Assembly (NCBI RefSeq): GCF_030247195.1 | Contig: NC_080671.1 | Location: 212,144,851 to 212,208,850, forward strand | DNA length: 64,000 bases | Source: Topomyia yanbarensis | Lineage: Eukaryota > Arthropoda > Insecta > Diptera > Culicidae | Direction: 5' to 3' | Part shown: one piece after another, positions 21,805 through 33,715 of the stretch | Numbering within the stretch: the first letter of the stretch is position 1 | Layout of the letters: every line of letters begins with the position of its first letter | Notes under the pieces: model-generated | Told to the model about the DNA's origin: nothing | Seen by the model: only the letters and a program-made list of their open reading frames with translations | The model's database searches: none | Translations under genes and position numbers: made by a program

Positions 21805-22160
21805 TTTCTAACGTTTCGATATAGGTGCTCCGTTTCAAAATTTTCGGCCAGAATGTTGCCTGTTTTTCTAAAAGTGAAAATCTGCTATTGTACTGAATGA
21901 AAACCTTCGATTTTTGCGCTGATTGGAAATAGTTGTGACTAGTTGTGTAGAATGTTCAATTACTGAAAATAACAGATTTTGTGAAAGCAGTGGTTGGTCC
22001 ATACAATTCGATTCCAAGCGAGCCAGACTAGCTTTCGTTGGAAGGTCCATCTCTGACAATAGAAATAAACTATTTTATTTTGAATTCAACTACAACTTCC
22101 TTGAAAACAGCACAGCTAAAAACTTTTGGGAAAAATGCGCAAACCTAAATTAATAAAAAC
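21805..22160 (+). repeat. Histone-cluster spacer repeat, copy 2, and flank
   Basis: The first ~155 bp align with 20,300-20,470 (see that entry). The rest shows no recognisable gene. Confidence 0.55.
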
Positions 22161-24045
22161 TAGTGCCCCCGTCGCACAGCATCATCAAGATTGATACACC
22201 CAAAACGCGAGCCGTATGAATTACATGCGAATAAGCATTATTCTAATGAGAATTTTGCATTGTAACTGGTATAATGCATAGAAAGCGATATTGGTACGGG
22301 ACAAAAATGCATTAAATGGCGATTACACCACAGAAACTTACACAAACCCACAGTTGGGAATGTATTAGTGAATTTAACGATATCGGAGTATTAGTATTGA
22401 AATGACTCCTCACTAATACACATGTAAAGGACATCTCCACTCGGATACATGTGCGCTCTGAAAATACTAATACACACTCAAGGACCTGTTTCCTTTTCGC
22501 CTTTCTACTGATCACATGCTGCATATTGGAGAGAACAGTTTATAGCATCATCAAATTGAAGGGGTGTGGGTGATGATTATGTGTTGATTTTATATTGAGC
22601 TTTCGGCGTTCTCTCAACCCTGAATTTACCAGCGATATGCGAGTTCTAGCCACTAGATAGGTTCATAAATGTTAATAATGATTAATGATTATTTAAGCGC
22701 ACTGTACGCAGGAGAAAGTTACCTATATGGGAACATTGGGCTAACAAATTTTAACATTTGTCTGAAGCCGTCCGCCAATCATTTCTGGCATTGCTCAAAT
22801 CAATAGTACTTTCAGGTGATATCATATCAGTATTTCGCAGTAAAAGTATTTAAGTTTAAAGTATCATAAACTATAAGGGCAGTGATGACATGGTTTTGCA
22901 CTTTTGAGCAGCAGTGGCAGTTACTCATTTCAGTTTGTATTATTTCCCGAACATACGAATCCAGCGCACACAGGTAACTGGCATCCCTATCTCTACATAC
23001 AGAGTTTGACAATTAGGTTTTATATCAACCGACATAACCCCACAAATGTTAACATGGGAGTTACATGAGTTCGAATGTAACAGATGAGCACCCGTTGCTC
23101 TCGCACTCATGCAATTGACAAAGTAAACAAACCACTGAGAATTGTCAAACATGAACTTCATTCATCATAAGTTCATTGTAGAACTCAATAGGTAACATCG
23201 TTTTTCAACCGATCAATGGGGGTCAGTTTGACAACGTCAAAATCGCTTGAAATGTCATCACCAAATAGCAGTAGCAGTAGACAATAGAAAACAATGCACA
23301 CTTTTTCTAATTTGATCGAACCTCGTGCTTCTCGTTTGTATTTAGACAAATTTCGTTAATTTTGTTACAAACAAAGTTTTTTTATGTTGACTACGCCAAT
23401 ATGACGCCATGTCATTCAGCGAGCGCACATCATCGCCCTGGTCAACGATCATCGCAAATCAATCTGAGCACAAATCATTTTCTTCCACTCTTCTCTGAAG
23501 CATAGAATGAGAGAGCGATGATTTTATGGCAAAAGCCATTCGCTATGGGAAAATAACGCGTATATCACACACTCTCACAAACGCAAACTGTTCACGCGTT
23601 TAGTGTGATTGGAATTGAGCTGTTTGCAGACAAAAAAGCGTAACTGTGTATGGAGACAGAACTTCTCACAAACACCACAGAGGTATTCATGTATAGAATA
23701 CACCACCTTTTTGGAGACTCAGCAAGCAAAACCAATACTTTTACATGCGGGCAGATAATATGGTAGCGTGTATTCTCAATCGATTTATTTCCTCATTAAT
23801 CAAGCTGTGTTGGTATAATGCAGTAACTATGCTTGGTCTACAATGCGAAGAAGGCATGATTCTAAATCGGAATATGCACGAAAGGATGTAATGCCTTTTT
23901 TGCATTGGGAAATTGTTTTGGGTGTAGTTATTCAAGTCGGCTGGAAAGGGTTGTAAGGCAATGGAAAATTTCATTTATAATAATAATACTTTATAATTGG
24001 CTGGACCTGAAAACAACTTGTTGGTTTGTGGTTTATTTTGGGTCA
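22161..24045. other. No gene recognised between histone relics
   Basis: Nearly 1.9 kb without a supported ORF. Several short ORFs occur but none shows a domain or a histone motif. I looked for H2A and H1 fragments on both strands and saw none. Some of this may be inserted, unrecognised repeat DNA. Confidence 0.45.
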
Positions 24046-24241
24046 CAATTTAGGCCCGCTCGATTTCTGAGAGCTGTGAATTTTTCGCAGGGCGACAGTT
24101 TCTGTTCGGTAGCGATGAGGCTTCTTAACGCCAACCGTGACTGGGGCACTTTTACACGGCCTTCGTTGCCAACCTTGCCAACTGCTTGCAGGGAGCTTTT
24201 CCTCCGGTGGACTTACGAGCGGTTTGTTTGGTACAGGCCAT
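24046..24241 (-). pseudogene. Histone H3 pseudogene, N-terminal half
   Basis: On the minus strand from ATG 24,239-24,241 the translation is [20 protein letters not shown] then LA, which is the H3 tail with Arg2 and Arg17 both replaced by Cys. After this a small insertion shifts the frame and a TAA occurs. In the other frames the sequence continues as [14 protein letters not shown]-like and QKS motifs, ending near 24,046 where H3 similarity stops. About 60 of 136 residues remain. No 3' stem-loop is found, in keeping with 3' truncation. It is oriented opposite to the H4 relic, as is usual for H3/H4 pairs, though the pair is now 3 kb apart. Confidence 0.92.
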
Positions 24242-24509
24242 GTAGCGAAAAATGCTGATCTGCTACTTCTCTGATGTTGGTAGTAGGACGACGGTCAAAC
24301 GCTCGTTTGCGTGCCTTCATTCATAAAAGTTCAACAATATTTTCAAAGAATGTTGCAAATTGTCAACTTGATAATTCCAAAAATACTCCAAATAAACTAT
24401 GAATGTGCTAAAGTCGACAAAATCGCATAGAAATTGCTTATTCCAGAGCAGAATTTACCGGTCTTAAGTGTATTCTACTTCACTCCGGTTATGTCTCTGA
24501 CATTACCCA

Positions 24510-25278
24510 CCCATCTTTTTTATTCATTTCGTTTATTTGATAGGCACAAATGCGTTAGCTTGCCGGTGCCGAATTATTTTGTTTTTGCATTTTGGATATT
24601 TTAAAACTAGGAAAATTTTACAGCTATCTTAAGACTAGAAATAAGATTCTATATACAACAGAGGGGGCAAAAGATTTTTTTTTATGAAAAATTTCAAAAC
24701 AAGGAATTCAATAGTAATAGTTTTTTAGGAAATATTTACAGTTATCTTAAAACTAACAATATAGTTTGGTACACAAAAGGGGGAACAAATATTTAAGAAA
24801 AATTTCACAGGTGTTTTAAAGCTAGCAATTCTATTTACAAGATGGGGGACAATAATTTTAACGAAGAGGTAAAATTACAGCTATCTTAAAACTAACTTTT
24901 TACCGGAGACTTATGCTTGGTCAAAATATTCAGAGGGGGGCTGTAGAAGCAGTTGTATCAAGGACAGGGGAGAGAAAGCGTAGATGGTGACCGGGAGAGA
25001 TGAGCAAAACTTGCAACTTTCGGGCAAACGGTATATCAGCGAATCAAATTAGCGCCTCAGTCTAGTAGGTCGGATTGGCGGATGGTATTCTTCGGACCCG
25101 CGGGGAATCCTTCAAAAGTCATCGGACCTCGAGTCGCTCTCGCTTCAGTTTCCGTAGTGGTAAGTGCGACGGCGGTTACATAGTTGCAGTCTGGAGCTGA
25201 TCGGTCCCACAAGGCAGGAGAAAACTTCTAAAAACGAGAAATAAAAAGAGAGGGGCTAAATTGGGATATTTATCGTTT
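24510..25278 (-). other. 3' UTR of I-like copy A
   Basis: Non-coding tail homologous to 44,389-45,211 (copy B) and 51,224-52,316 (copy C). Shared landmarks are TTTGTTTATTTGATA-GGCAC near the end and repeated 'CAGCTATCTTAA' stretches. Confidence 0.75.
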
Positions 25279-28200
25279 TTATGAAAGTATAAATAAGGGA
25301 CATATAGGGGAAATCACGATTTGCCAGCATATCTCGACATTGGGCGGTCTACCTCGGGCCCGAAGGGAATCCTTTAACTGAGACCTGGCGTCCAAATACC
25401 CGGCGCACACCCAGACAACGTGCTCGATGTCGTGATAGCCCTCGTCACAAGCGCACAGACTACTCTCAGCAAGCCCAATACGCCGCAGATGCGCATCTAA
25501 GGTGTAGTGGTTGGACATAAGTCGGGGCATTATACGAATAAAATCCCGACCCACATCCATCCCTCTGAACCAAGGCTTCGTTGATACCTTTGGGATAATC
25601 GAATGTAGCCACCGTCCAAGCTCCCCATTGCTCCACGAGGTTTGCCAACTGTTGAGTGTCCTCTGACGACAAATACTAAAAAATTCGTTGAAGCAGATTG
25701 GTCTTTCGTATATGTCACCATTTAATGCGCCCACCTTTGCTAATGAGTCGGCCTTTTCATTGCCCGGGATAGAACAATGAGAGGGGACCCAAACAAAGGT
25801 AATTTGATAAGATTTTTCGGATAACGTACACAAGGACTCCCGTATCTTCCCCAGGAAATATGGGAATTGCTTTTTGGGCTTCATCGCACGAAGAGCCTCG
25901 ATAGAGCTGAGGCTGTCCGAAATGATGAAGTAGTGATCTGTGGGCAGAGTGTCGATGATCCCAAGGGTGTACTGAATTGCAGCTAACTCTGCGACGTAAA
26001 CTGAAGCGGGATCATTGAGCTTGAATGAAGCGGTGATAGAATTGTTGAAGACACCGAAGCCAGTGGACCCATCGAGATTTGATCCGTCAGTGTAGAACAT
26101 TTTGTCACAGTCGACTTCTCAAAATTTATTATAAAATATATTGGGGATCACGTATATGGTCCGGGATTCTACGAATCTCTTCCTTCATGGATGTGTCGAA
26201 GAATACAGTAGAATCAGAAGTATCTAGGAAACGAATACGGTTGGGAGTATATGAAGAAGGATTAATGTTCTGTGCCATGTAGTCGAAGTACAAGGCCATA
26301 AATCGGGTTTGAGAATTAAGCCTCTCGAAGTTTTCAATCACCAACGGGTTCAGAATGTCGCATCGGATGAGCAATCGGTATGAGAGTTCCCAAAATCGAT
26401 TTTTGGCGGAAGAACGCCCGCTCGCACTTCGAGACTCATCGTATGGGTCGAGTGCATACAACCCAAGGCAATGCGCAAGCAATGATACTGGATTCTCTCC
26501 AGTTTGATGAAGTGTATGTTCGCAGCGGAGCGGAAACAGAAACACCCGTACTCCATCACCGACAATATCGTTGTTTGGTATAACCTGATCAGGTCTCCTG
26601 GGTGGGCACCCCACCATGTTCCAGTTATTGTTCGGAGAAAATTGATTCTTTGTTGGCATTTCTGTTTCAGATACCTAATGTGACATCCCCAGGTACCTTT
26701 AGAGTCGAACCATACCCCGAGATATTTAAATGTGAAAACCTGATTGATCGTTGCAACCATTAATAGAAGCTGGAGTTGCGCCGGCTCACGCTTCCTAGAA
26801 AAAACAACCAACTCAGTTTTCTCCTTGGAGAACTCAATACCCAGCTGAAGAGCCCAAGCAAACAAATTGTCCAAGGTATTTTGTAATGGTCTTTGCAAGT
26901 CGACAGCTTTGGGCCCTGTAACAGAGACCACACCGTCGTTTGCAAATTGCCTTAGCGTGCATGAATTTGCAAGACAATCGTCAATGTCATTCACGTAAAA
27001 AATGTAGAGCAGGGGACTTAGACATGAGCCCTGGGGAAGACCCATGTAGCTAAATCGCGATGTTGTTAAATCGCCATGCGAAAAATGCATGTGCTTTTCA
27101 GACAACAGGTTTAGCAAAAAGTTATTTAAAATTGGCGAAAGACCATGCTGGTGCAGCTTCTCTGAAAGAATGTTGATAGAAACTGAGTCAAAAGCCCCCT
27201 TAATATCCAAGAAGACTGATGCCATCTGCTCTTTGTTAGCATAGGCCATTTGGATTTCTGTAGAAAGCAACGCAAGGCAATCGTTCGTCCCTTTGCCTTT
27301 GCGGAAGCCAAATTGTGTATCTGACAGTAAGCCATTTGCTTCAACCCAATTGTCGAGGCGAAACAAAATCATTTTCTCGAACAACTTTCGAATACAGGAC
27401 AGCATTGCAATCGGCCGATACGAGCTGTGGTCGGTGGCTGGTTTTTCTGGTTTTTGGATGGCGATGACCTTCACTTGCCTCCAATCGTGTGGGACAATGT
27501 TACCCTCAAGAAACTGGTTAAATAAATTCAACAAGCGCCTTTTTGCAGAGTCAGGCAGATTCTTCAGCAAGTTGAAAAACCATCGAAAACGGTGTTTCGT
27601 TCGCGGTATCGTGAGGGGACGCGGCGCGGCACGTTTTCTGTACCGGGACAGAGTCCGGACAGATCTACTTGGCGAAAGCGAATATCCAACGGTTTGAATA
27701 TTCCACGTTCTCGTTGGTACTATTTCGGTTACGCTTACGTCGAGCCGTACCCCAAAGAGTGCTCATCGCTGTTTCTCTCGTTAGCCCGTCGACGAACCGG
27801 CGCCAATAACTGCGTTTTTTGGCTTTCATTAGACTCTTCATTCTCCTTTCTAACGACGCGTACTGTTGATAGCTAGCGGGTAACCCGTCGTCCCGGAAGG
27901 CCTTGTATGCAGTGGACTTTTCCGCGTACAACTCTGAGCACTCTTTATCCCACCACAGGGTGGGAGACCGTCTATGGGTTTTCGCGCTGGGTACTGGTTT
28001 AGTCTGAGCTTGATTCGCACTGTCGAGAATCAAACCAGACAAAAACCTGTACTCTTCCTCCGGAGGAAGTTCTTGGGTGGATTCGATTTTAACGGATATC
28101 GCGGTCGCTTAACTCTTCCAATCACACGGAACATACGGAGGTCATACGAGACATTGATTGTTTCCGATGGTCTTGAACCGTTAGCAATTGAAATCACGAT

Positions 28201-28859
28201 AGGCAAATGATCGCTACCGTGGGGATCAGGGATCACCTTCCATATGCAATCTAACTGTAGCGATGTCGAGCAAAGCGATAAATCCAACGCGCTTGCGCGT
28301 GCTGGTGGTGTAGGAATGCGCGTCATTTCTCCCGTGTTTAAGACGGTCATGTTGAAATTGTCGCAAAGATCTTGGATTAATGTTGATCTATTATCATCAT
28401 GAAGGCAGCCCCATGCCGTACCGTGCGAGTTAAAGCCTCCCAGAACTAGCCGCGGTGCCGGTAAGGATTCCGTGATATTACAAAGCGTTCGGTGCCCTAC
28501 CGAGGCTCTAGAAGGAATGTAGATGGAAGCAATGCAAAGGTCTTTACCTTTGATTAAAACTTGACAAGCGACAATTTCAATGCCTGGTGTCGAAGGGAGA
28601 TTAATTCGGTTGAAAGAATAGCACTTTTGATCCCCAAAAGTACTCCTCCATAGGGGTTTTCTCGATCCAGACGAATTATATTAAAGTCGTAGAAGTTGAG
28701 ATTTATATCGGAAGTTAACCAAGTTTCACATAATGCGAAAGCATCACATTTTAAACTATTCAGTAAAAATTTAAAGGAATCGATTTTCGGGAGAATACTT
28801 CTGCTGTTCCACTGTAGAACAGTGATCGAATCGGTGACCTCGTTCGATGACTTATCCAT
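25279..28859 (-). pseudogene. I-like ORF2, copy A (endonuclease-RT-RNase H), broken
   Basis: ORF2 starts at ATG 28,857-28,859 and overlaps the ORF1 stop by 8 nt. Endonuclease motifs are visible (VLQWNSRSI, ALCETWL, HGSDHLPI). RT motifs include SYRPIAMLSCI, GFRKGKGTNDC, FLDIKGAFDSV and GLPQGSCLSP. The catalytic box reads FANDG, so the first Asp is changed to Asn. RNase H (25.3-26.1 kb) keeps YTDGS, AELAAIQ, SDSLSS and GNEKADSLAK. A deletion of about 70 bp near 27,580 removes the APGPDR motif present in copies B and C, and several frameshifts split the frame (for example near 26,110, 26,350 and 28,570). A C-H-C zinc-like motif (CACDEGYHDIEH..C) sits at the C-terminus. Confidence 0.9.
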
Positions 28860-29085
28860 CGAAGGATACGATCGCTGCAAGGAGGGGCCATTTAGTAGTC
28901 AACTGCTTCAAAAATGTTTGCACTATAGGGAGAAAACGTATCAGAAGGCTTTTAAGAGGATCAGTAACATTGAAAGCTGTGAAAATTAAGTCCACTATGT
29001 CAGAAAATTTCATTAGTCCGCTACTGGACTGAGTATCTGTTTGAAAAAAGGGGACACTTGGGGTTTTTGGTGTCCCTGCAGTAGA
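28852..29085 (-). pseudogene. I-like ORF1, copy A, C-terminal remnant
   Basis: The end of ORF1, closing with IVSFDG and TAA at 28,852-28,854, aligns with the ends of ORF1 in copy B (30,776) and copy C (58,405). Only ~75 codons remain. The 8-nt ATGGATAA overlap with ORF2 is intact. Confidence 0.75.
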
Positions 29086-29176
29086 ATTTCAATTGCAACA
29101 CAATATGAAAATGGTTCGTTGAGTTTATTAACGAAGCCGGTAAGCAAATCACTAATCACAACAACGACTCACCACC

Positions 29177-29462
29177 ATTCGTTTTCGAGCTCTCCATCGA
29201 GACAGAGGTTGTTTTTTCTAGTCCGTAGTGCTGTGTGTGGCGATAAAGAATAGTGTTAATCCGCATTCAAGGTCATTTTGCCAGTTCGGTTCGGTCCTCA
29301 GTCTTTTGTTCGCGTGTGAGGATTAAACAATAGCCAGCTGTATAAGCTTGATCGGTTCGTTGTTGGACACCAGTTTAAAGCTAAGTGGTTTTTGTCTTTT
29401 GTAACACATTTATTGCTTTCTTCCGTCTGCGTGGGCGCTGACCCCGTGCGTTGACGTTTTCT
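29177..29462 (+). promoter_or_regulatory. 5' UTR / putative internal promoter of I-like copy B
   Basis: The leader begins ATTCGTTTTCGAGC and matches the 5' end of copy C (reverse complement from about 60,026), including AATAGTGTTAATCCGC. LINE promoters lie inside the 5' UTR, so transcription signals would be here, but I see no TATA box. The boundary is set by the target duplication. Confidence 0.55.
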
Positions 29463-30776
29463 ATGGTTCCCTCTCCAGATGGTCAAATGGAAGTTGAATC
29501 GGGTTCAACTTCTAAGGCTCCCCCCGGTCCAAATGCTATCCAGAACTCACAACTGGTCCATTTATGGTCTTCTTTCGGCCCAAGACTAAATAACTGAATC
29601 TTCTTCAGATTTCTAAAGACCTGACGGAACGGTTCTCGGCTGTGACAGAAATTTCAAAGGCCCGCTCGGACAAGATAAGGGTGTTGCTAGCCAACTCAAA
29701 GCAGGCAAACGATATTGCTTGCTGTGAGCACTTTACGCGGGATTATAACGTGTATATTCCAGCTGTAAAAGTACAATCCGAAGGCGTCGTGACCGATGAG
29801 AGTTTAACGTGCGAGGATCTGCTGAAGTATGGGGTTGGCCGTTTCAGAGACCGCATACTTCAGCCAGTGAAAATACTTGAGTGCAAACGTTTGCACTCAG
29901 TAGTAGTTGCGGGGGATGGTTCAAAAACGTACCCCCAATCAAACTCTTATCGGTTGACCTTCGCTGGTACCGCTTTGCCAAATTACGTCCTCTTGCACAA
30001 GGTTCGTCTGCCTGTGCGTCTGTTTGTGCCGCGGGTCATGAATTGCACAAAGTGTGAACAATTGGGTCACACAGCCACCCATTGTAGCAATAAGGCCCGC
30101 TGTGGAAAATGCGGGGAGAATCATCTAGATGATTCGTGCAGTAAGCAAGCCGAAAAGTGTCCTTACTGTACGGAGAGTCTGCATGATGTCTCGGCATGTC
30201 CCGCGTACAAACTACGCGGGGATAAACTGAAACGTTCCCTTGCGGGACGATCCAAACATTCTTTCGCAGAAATGTTAAAGAATGCTACGCCACCATCCTC
30301 AACAAACATCTATACTCACTTGCCTCCTGACGAGGGCGAGGCTGGTAACCCACAAGAGGGAACATCTACTAGGGTGCCTAGAAGTTATAGGAAGAGGAGG
30401 AACATTTCCTCTCCTAAAGTTCCTTGTAAAGGTCAGAAGGTGTCCCTTGACGGGGCTCCGAAAGTGACATCTATTGGAAGTGTTGCAACCAAACCGAAGC
30501 AATTAGCTCCTGGTCTCGGAGGATTAAGCTCCGGAGTTCCCAGCACTTCCAGGAACATCAAAAATCCCAAGTGTTCCTTTGTTTCAGTTCGAGAGTAATC
30601 GCAGCACTGGAATTATCAAACTCTCGGACATAGTGGACTGGATAATAAAAACTTTCAATATTACTGATCCTATTAAAAGTCTTATGTTACCTTTTCTCCC
30701 TACAGTGAGAACATTTTTGAAGCAGTTGACTGCTAAATGGCCCCTCCTCTCAGCGATTGTATCCTTCGATGGCTAA
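29463..30776 (+). pseudogene. I-like ORF1, copy B (gag-like, three zinc knuckles), broken
   Basis: The ATG at 29,463 begins MVPSPDGQMEVES, matching the opening of copy C in layout. A frameshift near 29,550 and a TAA at about 29,590 interrupt it. From about 29,600 a long frame follows, with RLHSVVVAGDG, ALPNYVLLHKVRLPVRLFVP and three consecutive zinc knuckles (CTKCEQLGHTATHC, CGKCGENHLDDSC, CPYCTESLHDVSAC). A basic, Pro/Ser-rich region comes next. A further frameshift near 30,585 precedes the C-terminal helix region, which ends IVSFDG and TAA at 30,774-30,776. The protein is the RNA-binding nucleocapsid-like ORF1p. The ORF1 stop overlaps the ORF2 start by 8 nt. Confidence 0.88.
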
Positions 30777-32673
30777 CTCATCGAACGAGGTCACGGATTT
30801 GATCACTGTTCTACAGTGGAATTGCAGAAGTATCATCCCGAAAATAGATTCCTTCAAAATTTTAATAAATAATTTGAGTTGCGATGCATTTGCATTATGT
30901 CAAACTTGGTTAACTTCCGACATAGATCTCAACTTCCACGACTTTAATATTATTCGCCTTGATCGAGACACCCCCTATGGAGGAGTGTTTTTGGGGATCA
31001 AAAAGTGCTATTCCTTCTACAGAATTAACCTTCCCTCGATAACAGGTATTGAAGTTGTCGCTTGCCAAGTAACAACCAAAGGCAAAAGCCTTTGCATAGC
31101 TTCCATATATATTCCCCCCAACACCGCGGTTGGGCACCGACGGCTACAAGACATCTTAGAATCCCTGCCAGCACCGCGACTAGTTTTAGAAGACTTTAAC
31201 TCTCACGGTACAGCATGGGGTTGCCTCTATGATGATAACCGGTCTTCCTTAATTCAGTATCTTTGCGATAACTTCAATTTGACAATTTTAAACACGGGTG
31301 AAATGACACGGATTCCTGCTCCTCCAGCGCGCCCGAGCGCCTTAGACTTGCCCCTTTGCTCAACATCGCTGCGGTTAGATTGCACGTGGAAGGTAATTCC
31401 TGATCCCCACGGCAGCGACCATCTGCCGATTGTAGTCTCAATCAATAACGGTTCAAGGCCATTGAAATCAATCAATATTTCGTATGACCTCACACGAAAT
31501 ATCGATTGGAAGACCTATGCTGCCGCGATATCCGACAACATCGAATCTACCCAAGAACTTCCTCCGGAGGAAGAGTACAGCTTTTTGGCTGGCTTGATTC
31601 TCGACAGCGCGAATCAAGCTCAGACTAAGCCAGTACCCGGCGCGAACATACAAAAATTCTCTCCTAATCCGTGGTGGGACAAAGAGTCCTCAGACGTGTA
31701 CGCGGAGAAGGCCGCGCGTAGAAGACCTTCCGGGACGACGGGTTACCCGCTAGCTATCGACAATATGCGACGTTTGAAACGCGAATGAAGAGTTTGATGA
31801 AAGCCAAGAAACGTAGTTACTGGCGCCGGTTCGTTGACGGACTAACGAGAGAAACATCGATGAGCACTCTTTGGGGCACGGCCCGGCGTTTGCGAAACCG
31901 AAACAGTACTAACGAGAGTGCAGAATATTCAAACCGTTGGATATTCGATTTTGCCAAGAAGGTTTGTCCGGATTCCGCCCCGGCACAGAAGATTTACCGC
32001 GCCGCGTCTCCTCACGATAGCGCGAACGAAACACGTTTTTCGATGGTGGAGTTCTCACTTGCTCTCTTGTCGTGTAACAATAAAGCTCCGGGGCCAGACA
32101 GAATCAAATTCAACTTGTTGAAGAATCTGCCAGACTCTGCCAAGAGACGCTTGTTGAACTTATTTAATAAGTTTCTTGCGGCTAACATTGTCCCACTCGA
32201 TAGGAGACAAGTGAAGGTCATCGCCATCCAAAAACCAGGAAAACCAGCCTCCGACCACAATTCGTATCGTCCGATCGCAATGCTATCATGTATCCGGAAG
32301 TTGTTCGAGAAAATGATCCTATTCCGCCTCGACAATTGGGTCGAAGCAAATGGCTTACTGTCAGATACACAATTTGGCTTTCGCAAAGGCAAAGGGACGA
32401 ACGATTGTCTTGCGTTGCTCTCAACTGAAATTCAAATGGCCTATGCTAGCAAAGAGCAGATGGCATCAGTGTTCCTAGATATTAAGTGGGCTTTTGATTC
32501 AGTTTCGATCAACATTCTTTTAGAGAAGCTGCACCAGCATGGTCTTTCAGCGACTTTAAACAACTTTTTACTAAATTTGTTGTCGGAAAAGCACATGCAT
32601 TTTTCGCATGGTGACTTATCGACATCACGATTTAGCTACATGGGCCTTCCCCAGGGCTCATGTCTAAGCCCCC
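30769..32673 (+). pseudogene. I-like ORF2, copy B, endonuclease and N-terminal RT
   Basis: Start chosen at ATG 30,769 because it overlaps the ORF1 stop as ATGGCTAA, as in the other two copies. The endonuclease shows VLQWNCRSI, ALCQTWL (Glu replaced by Gln at the usual ET position), IASIYIPP, LVLEDFNSHG (normally GDFN) and HGSDHLPIV. A 1-nt insertion near 31,712 shifts the frame; RT continues from about 31,785 with KAPGPDRI, SYRPIAMLSCI, GFRKGKGTNDC, FLDIKWAFDSV and GLPQGSCLSPL. It stops there because the BEL/Pao 5' LTR begins at 32,674. The catalytic box is on the far side of the insertion. Confidence 0.9.
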
Positions 32674-33451
32674 TGTCGCCGATTCAAAATCACAAACAGC
32701 TGTTCGCAGCGAGTACAAAAAAACCGTTCGGCAGAATCAAAACAAACCGCCGCAACATAGAACAGTTCGTTCTGACCTAAAGAGGCAGAAGGAAAATCAA
32801 ATTACATTCGTGTGCGCCCAACGATAAGTTAATGCGCGCTCACGCAAGGGTCATATATGCTTCGTCGGCATTTTCGGTTCCACTGCCGGTCACAGCGCAT
32901 TCGAAGACGGTAATTATATCGATATTTGCCTTCGCGCGGTGGCTTCGATAATAAAACATTTGTGCAGAGTTGACAATAATATTCGTTGTTAACATTCTGT
33001 ACCAAAATAAATCCAAATAAAATCGATTCAAAAATCGATTATTTGTAAATAGCTAGCTTTAGGAAAGTAGGTATATAAACCAAAAAATTGTATAATAAAA
33101 TCAAGTTGAAAACGAACAATCGTGAGTAGTGCTTCACTCCAGTCACAATCACCCTGGAGTTCTTCGTTGGTTTTTCCACCTTGATAAATCCAAAGTCAAA
33201 TTACTTCCTTGTTTGTAACGCAAGCGGGGAAGCAAATTGTCTTACGACCAGAATTAGTATTGGTTTGTTACGCAGAACGATACTAACTGGACGAGGAATT
33301 CCCGGCTTATTAAGCTATAACGTGTGGTATTTGTAACGCAGGTGCCACAAACTATACGTAGTCTAGAATTAGAAGTGGCTTGTACCGCAGGACGCTTCTA
33401 ACTAGACCCAGCACCCCCTTATGCGACGTAAGATCGTTCGGCGGAACGACA
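32674..33451 (+). repeat. 5' LTR of the BEL/Pao element (778 bp)
   Basis: It starts TGTCGCC and ends ACGACA, the TGT...ACA ends usual for this group. A TATA-like TATATAAAC lies at about 33,071 and AATAAAATC at about 33,093, so promoter and poly(A) signal are close together. This LTR is the only one of the three without the interspersed-repeat insertion after TATAAAC. Confidence 0.85.
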
Positions 33452-33470
33452 TATGGTGGCTCCAGAGAGG
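33452..33470 (+). other. Putative primer binding site
   Basis: ATGGTGGCTCCAGAGAGG follows the LTR end within 1-2 nt, the expected position for a tRNA primer site. I cannot name the tRNA without a search. Confidence 0.5.
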
Positions 33471-33715
33471 ATAACCTCACACAATTCTAGCCACAGAAGT
33501 CACGAAGTAAATAAAAAATACTAAGTCCTACACTGAGCTACGGTAGTGGAAAAAGGCATAAACATTAAGTGAACACCTACAAACTGTGGTGGAAAAACGC
33601 TAGAAACACAGCGTGTTCGTAGCTTATAACGGACAGTAATACGCATTGCAATACGCGTCACTTACAAAATCGTTAATAAGGCGTATCCGCGGCGTATAGT
33701 ATTTACGGACAAACG

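Larger units (their letters stand above)
24510..29085 (-). mobile_element. I-like non-LTR retrotransposon, copy A, 5'-truncated
   Basis: The A-rich 3' end (T-run at about 24,515 in plus sense) is followed by a ~750-bp 3' UTR, ORF2 and the last ~75 codons of ORF1. Similarity to copies B and C stops at about 29,085, just where copy B's 5' flank begins. The copy is therefore truncated at its 5' side. It lies head-to-head with copy B, but the TSD of copy B shows that they inserted separately. The RNase H domain places it in the I/LOA group of LINEs; I favour I-like but cannot settle the family. Confidence 0.88.

Noticed and set aside
23905..24258. 117-codon plus-strand ORF.
   Set aside because: It is the antisense of the H3 pseudogene.
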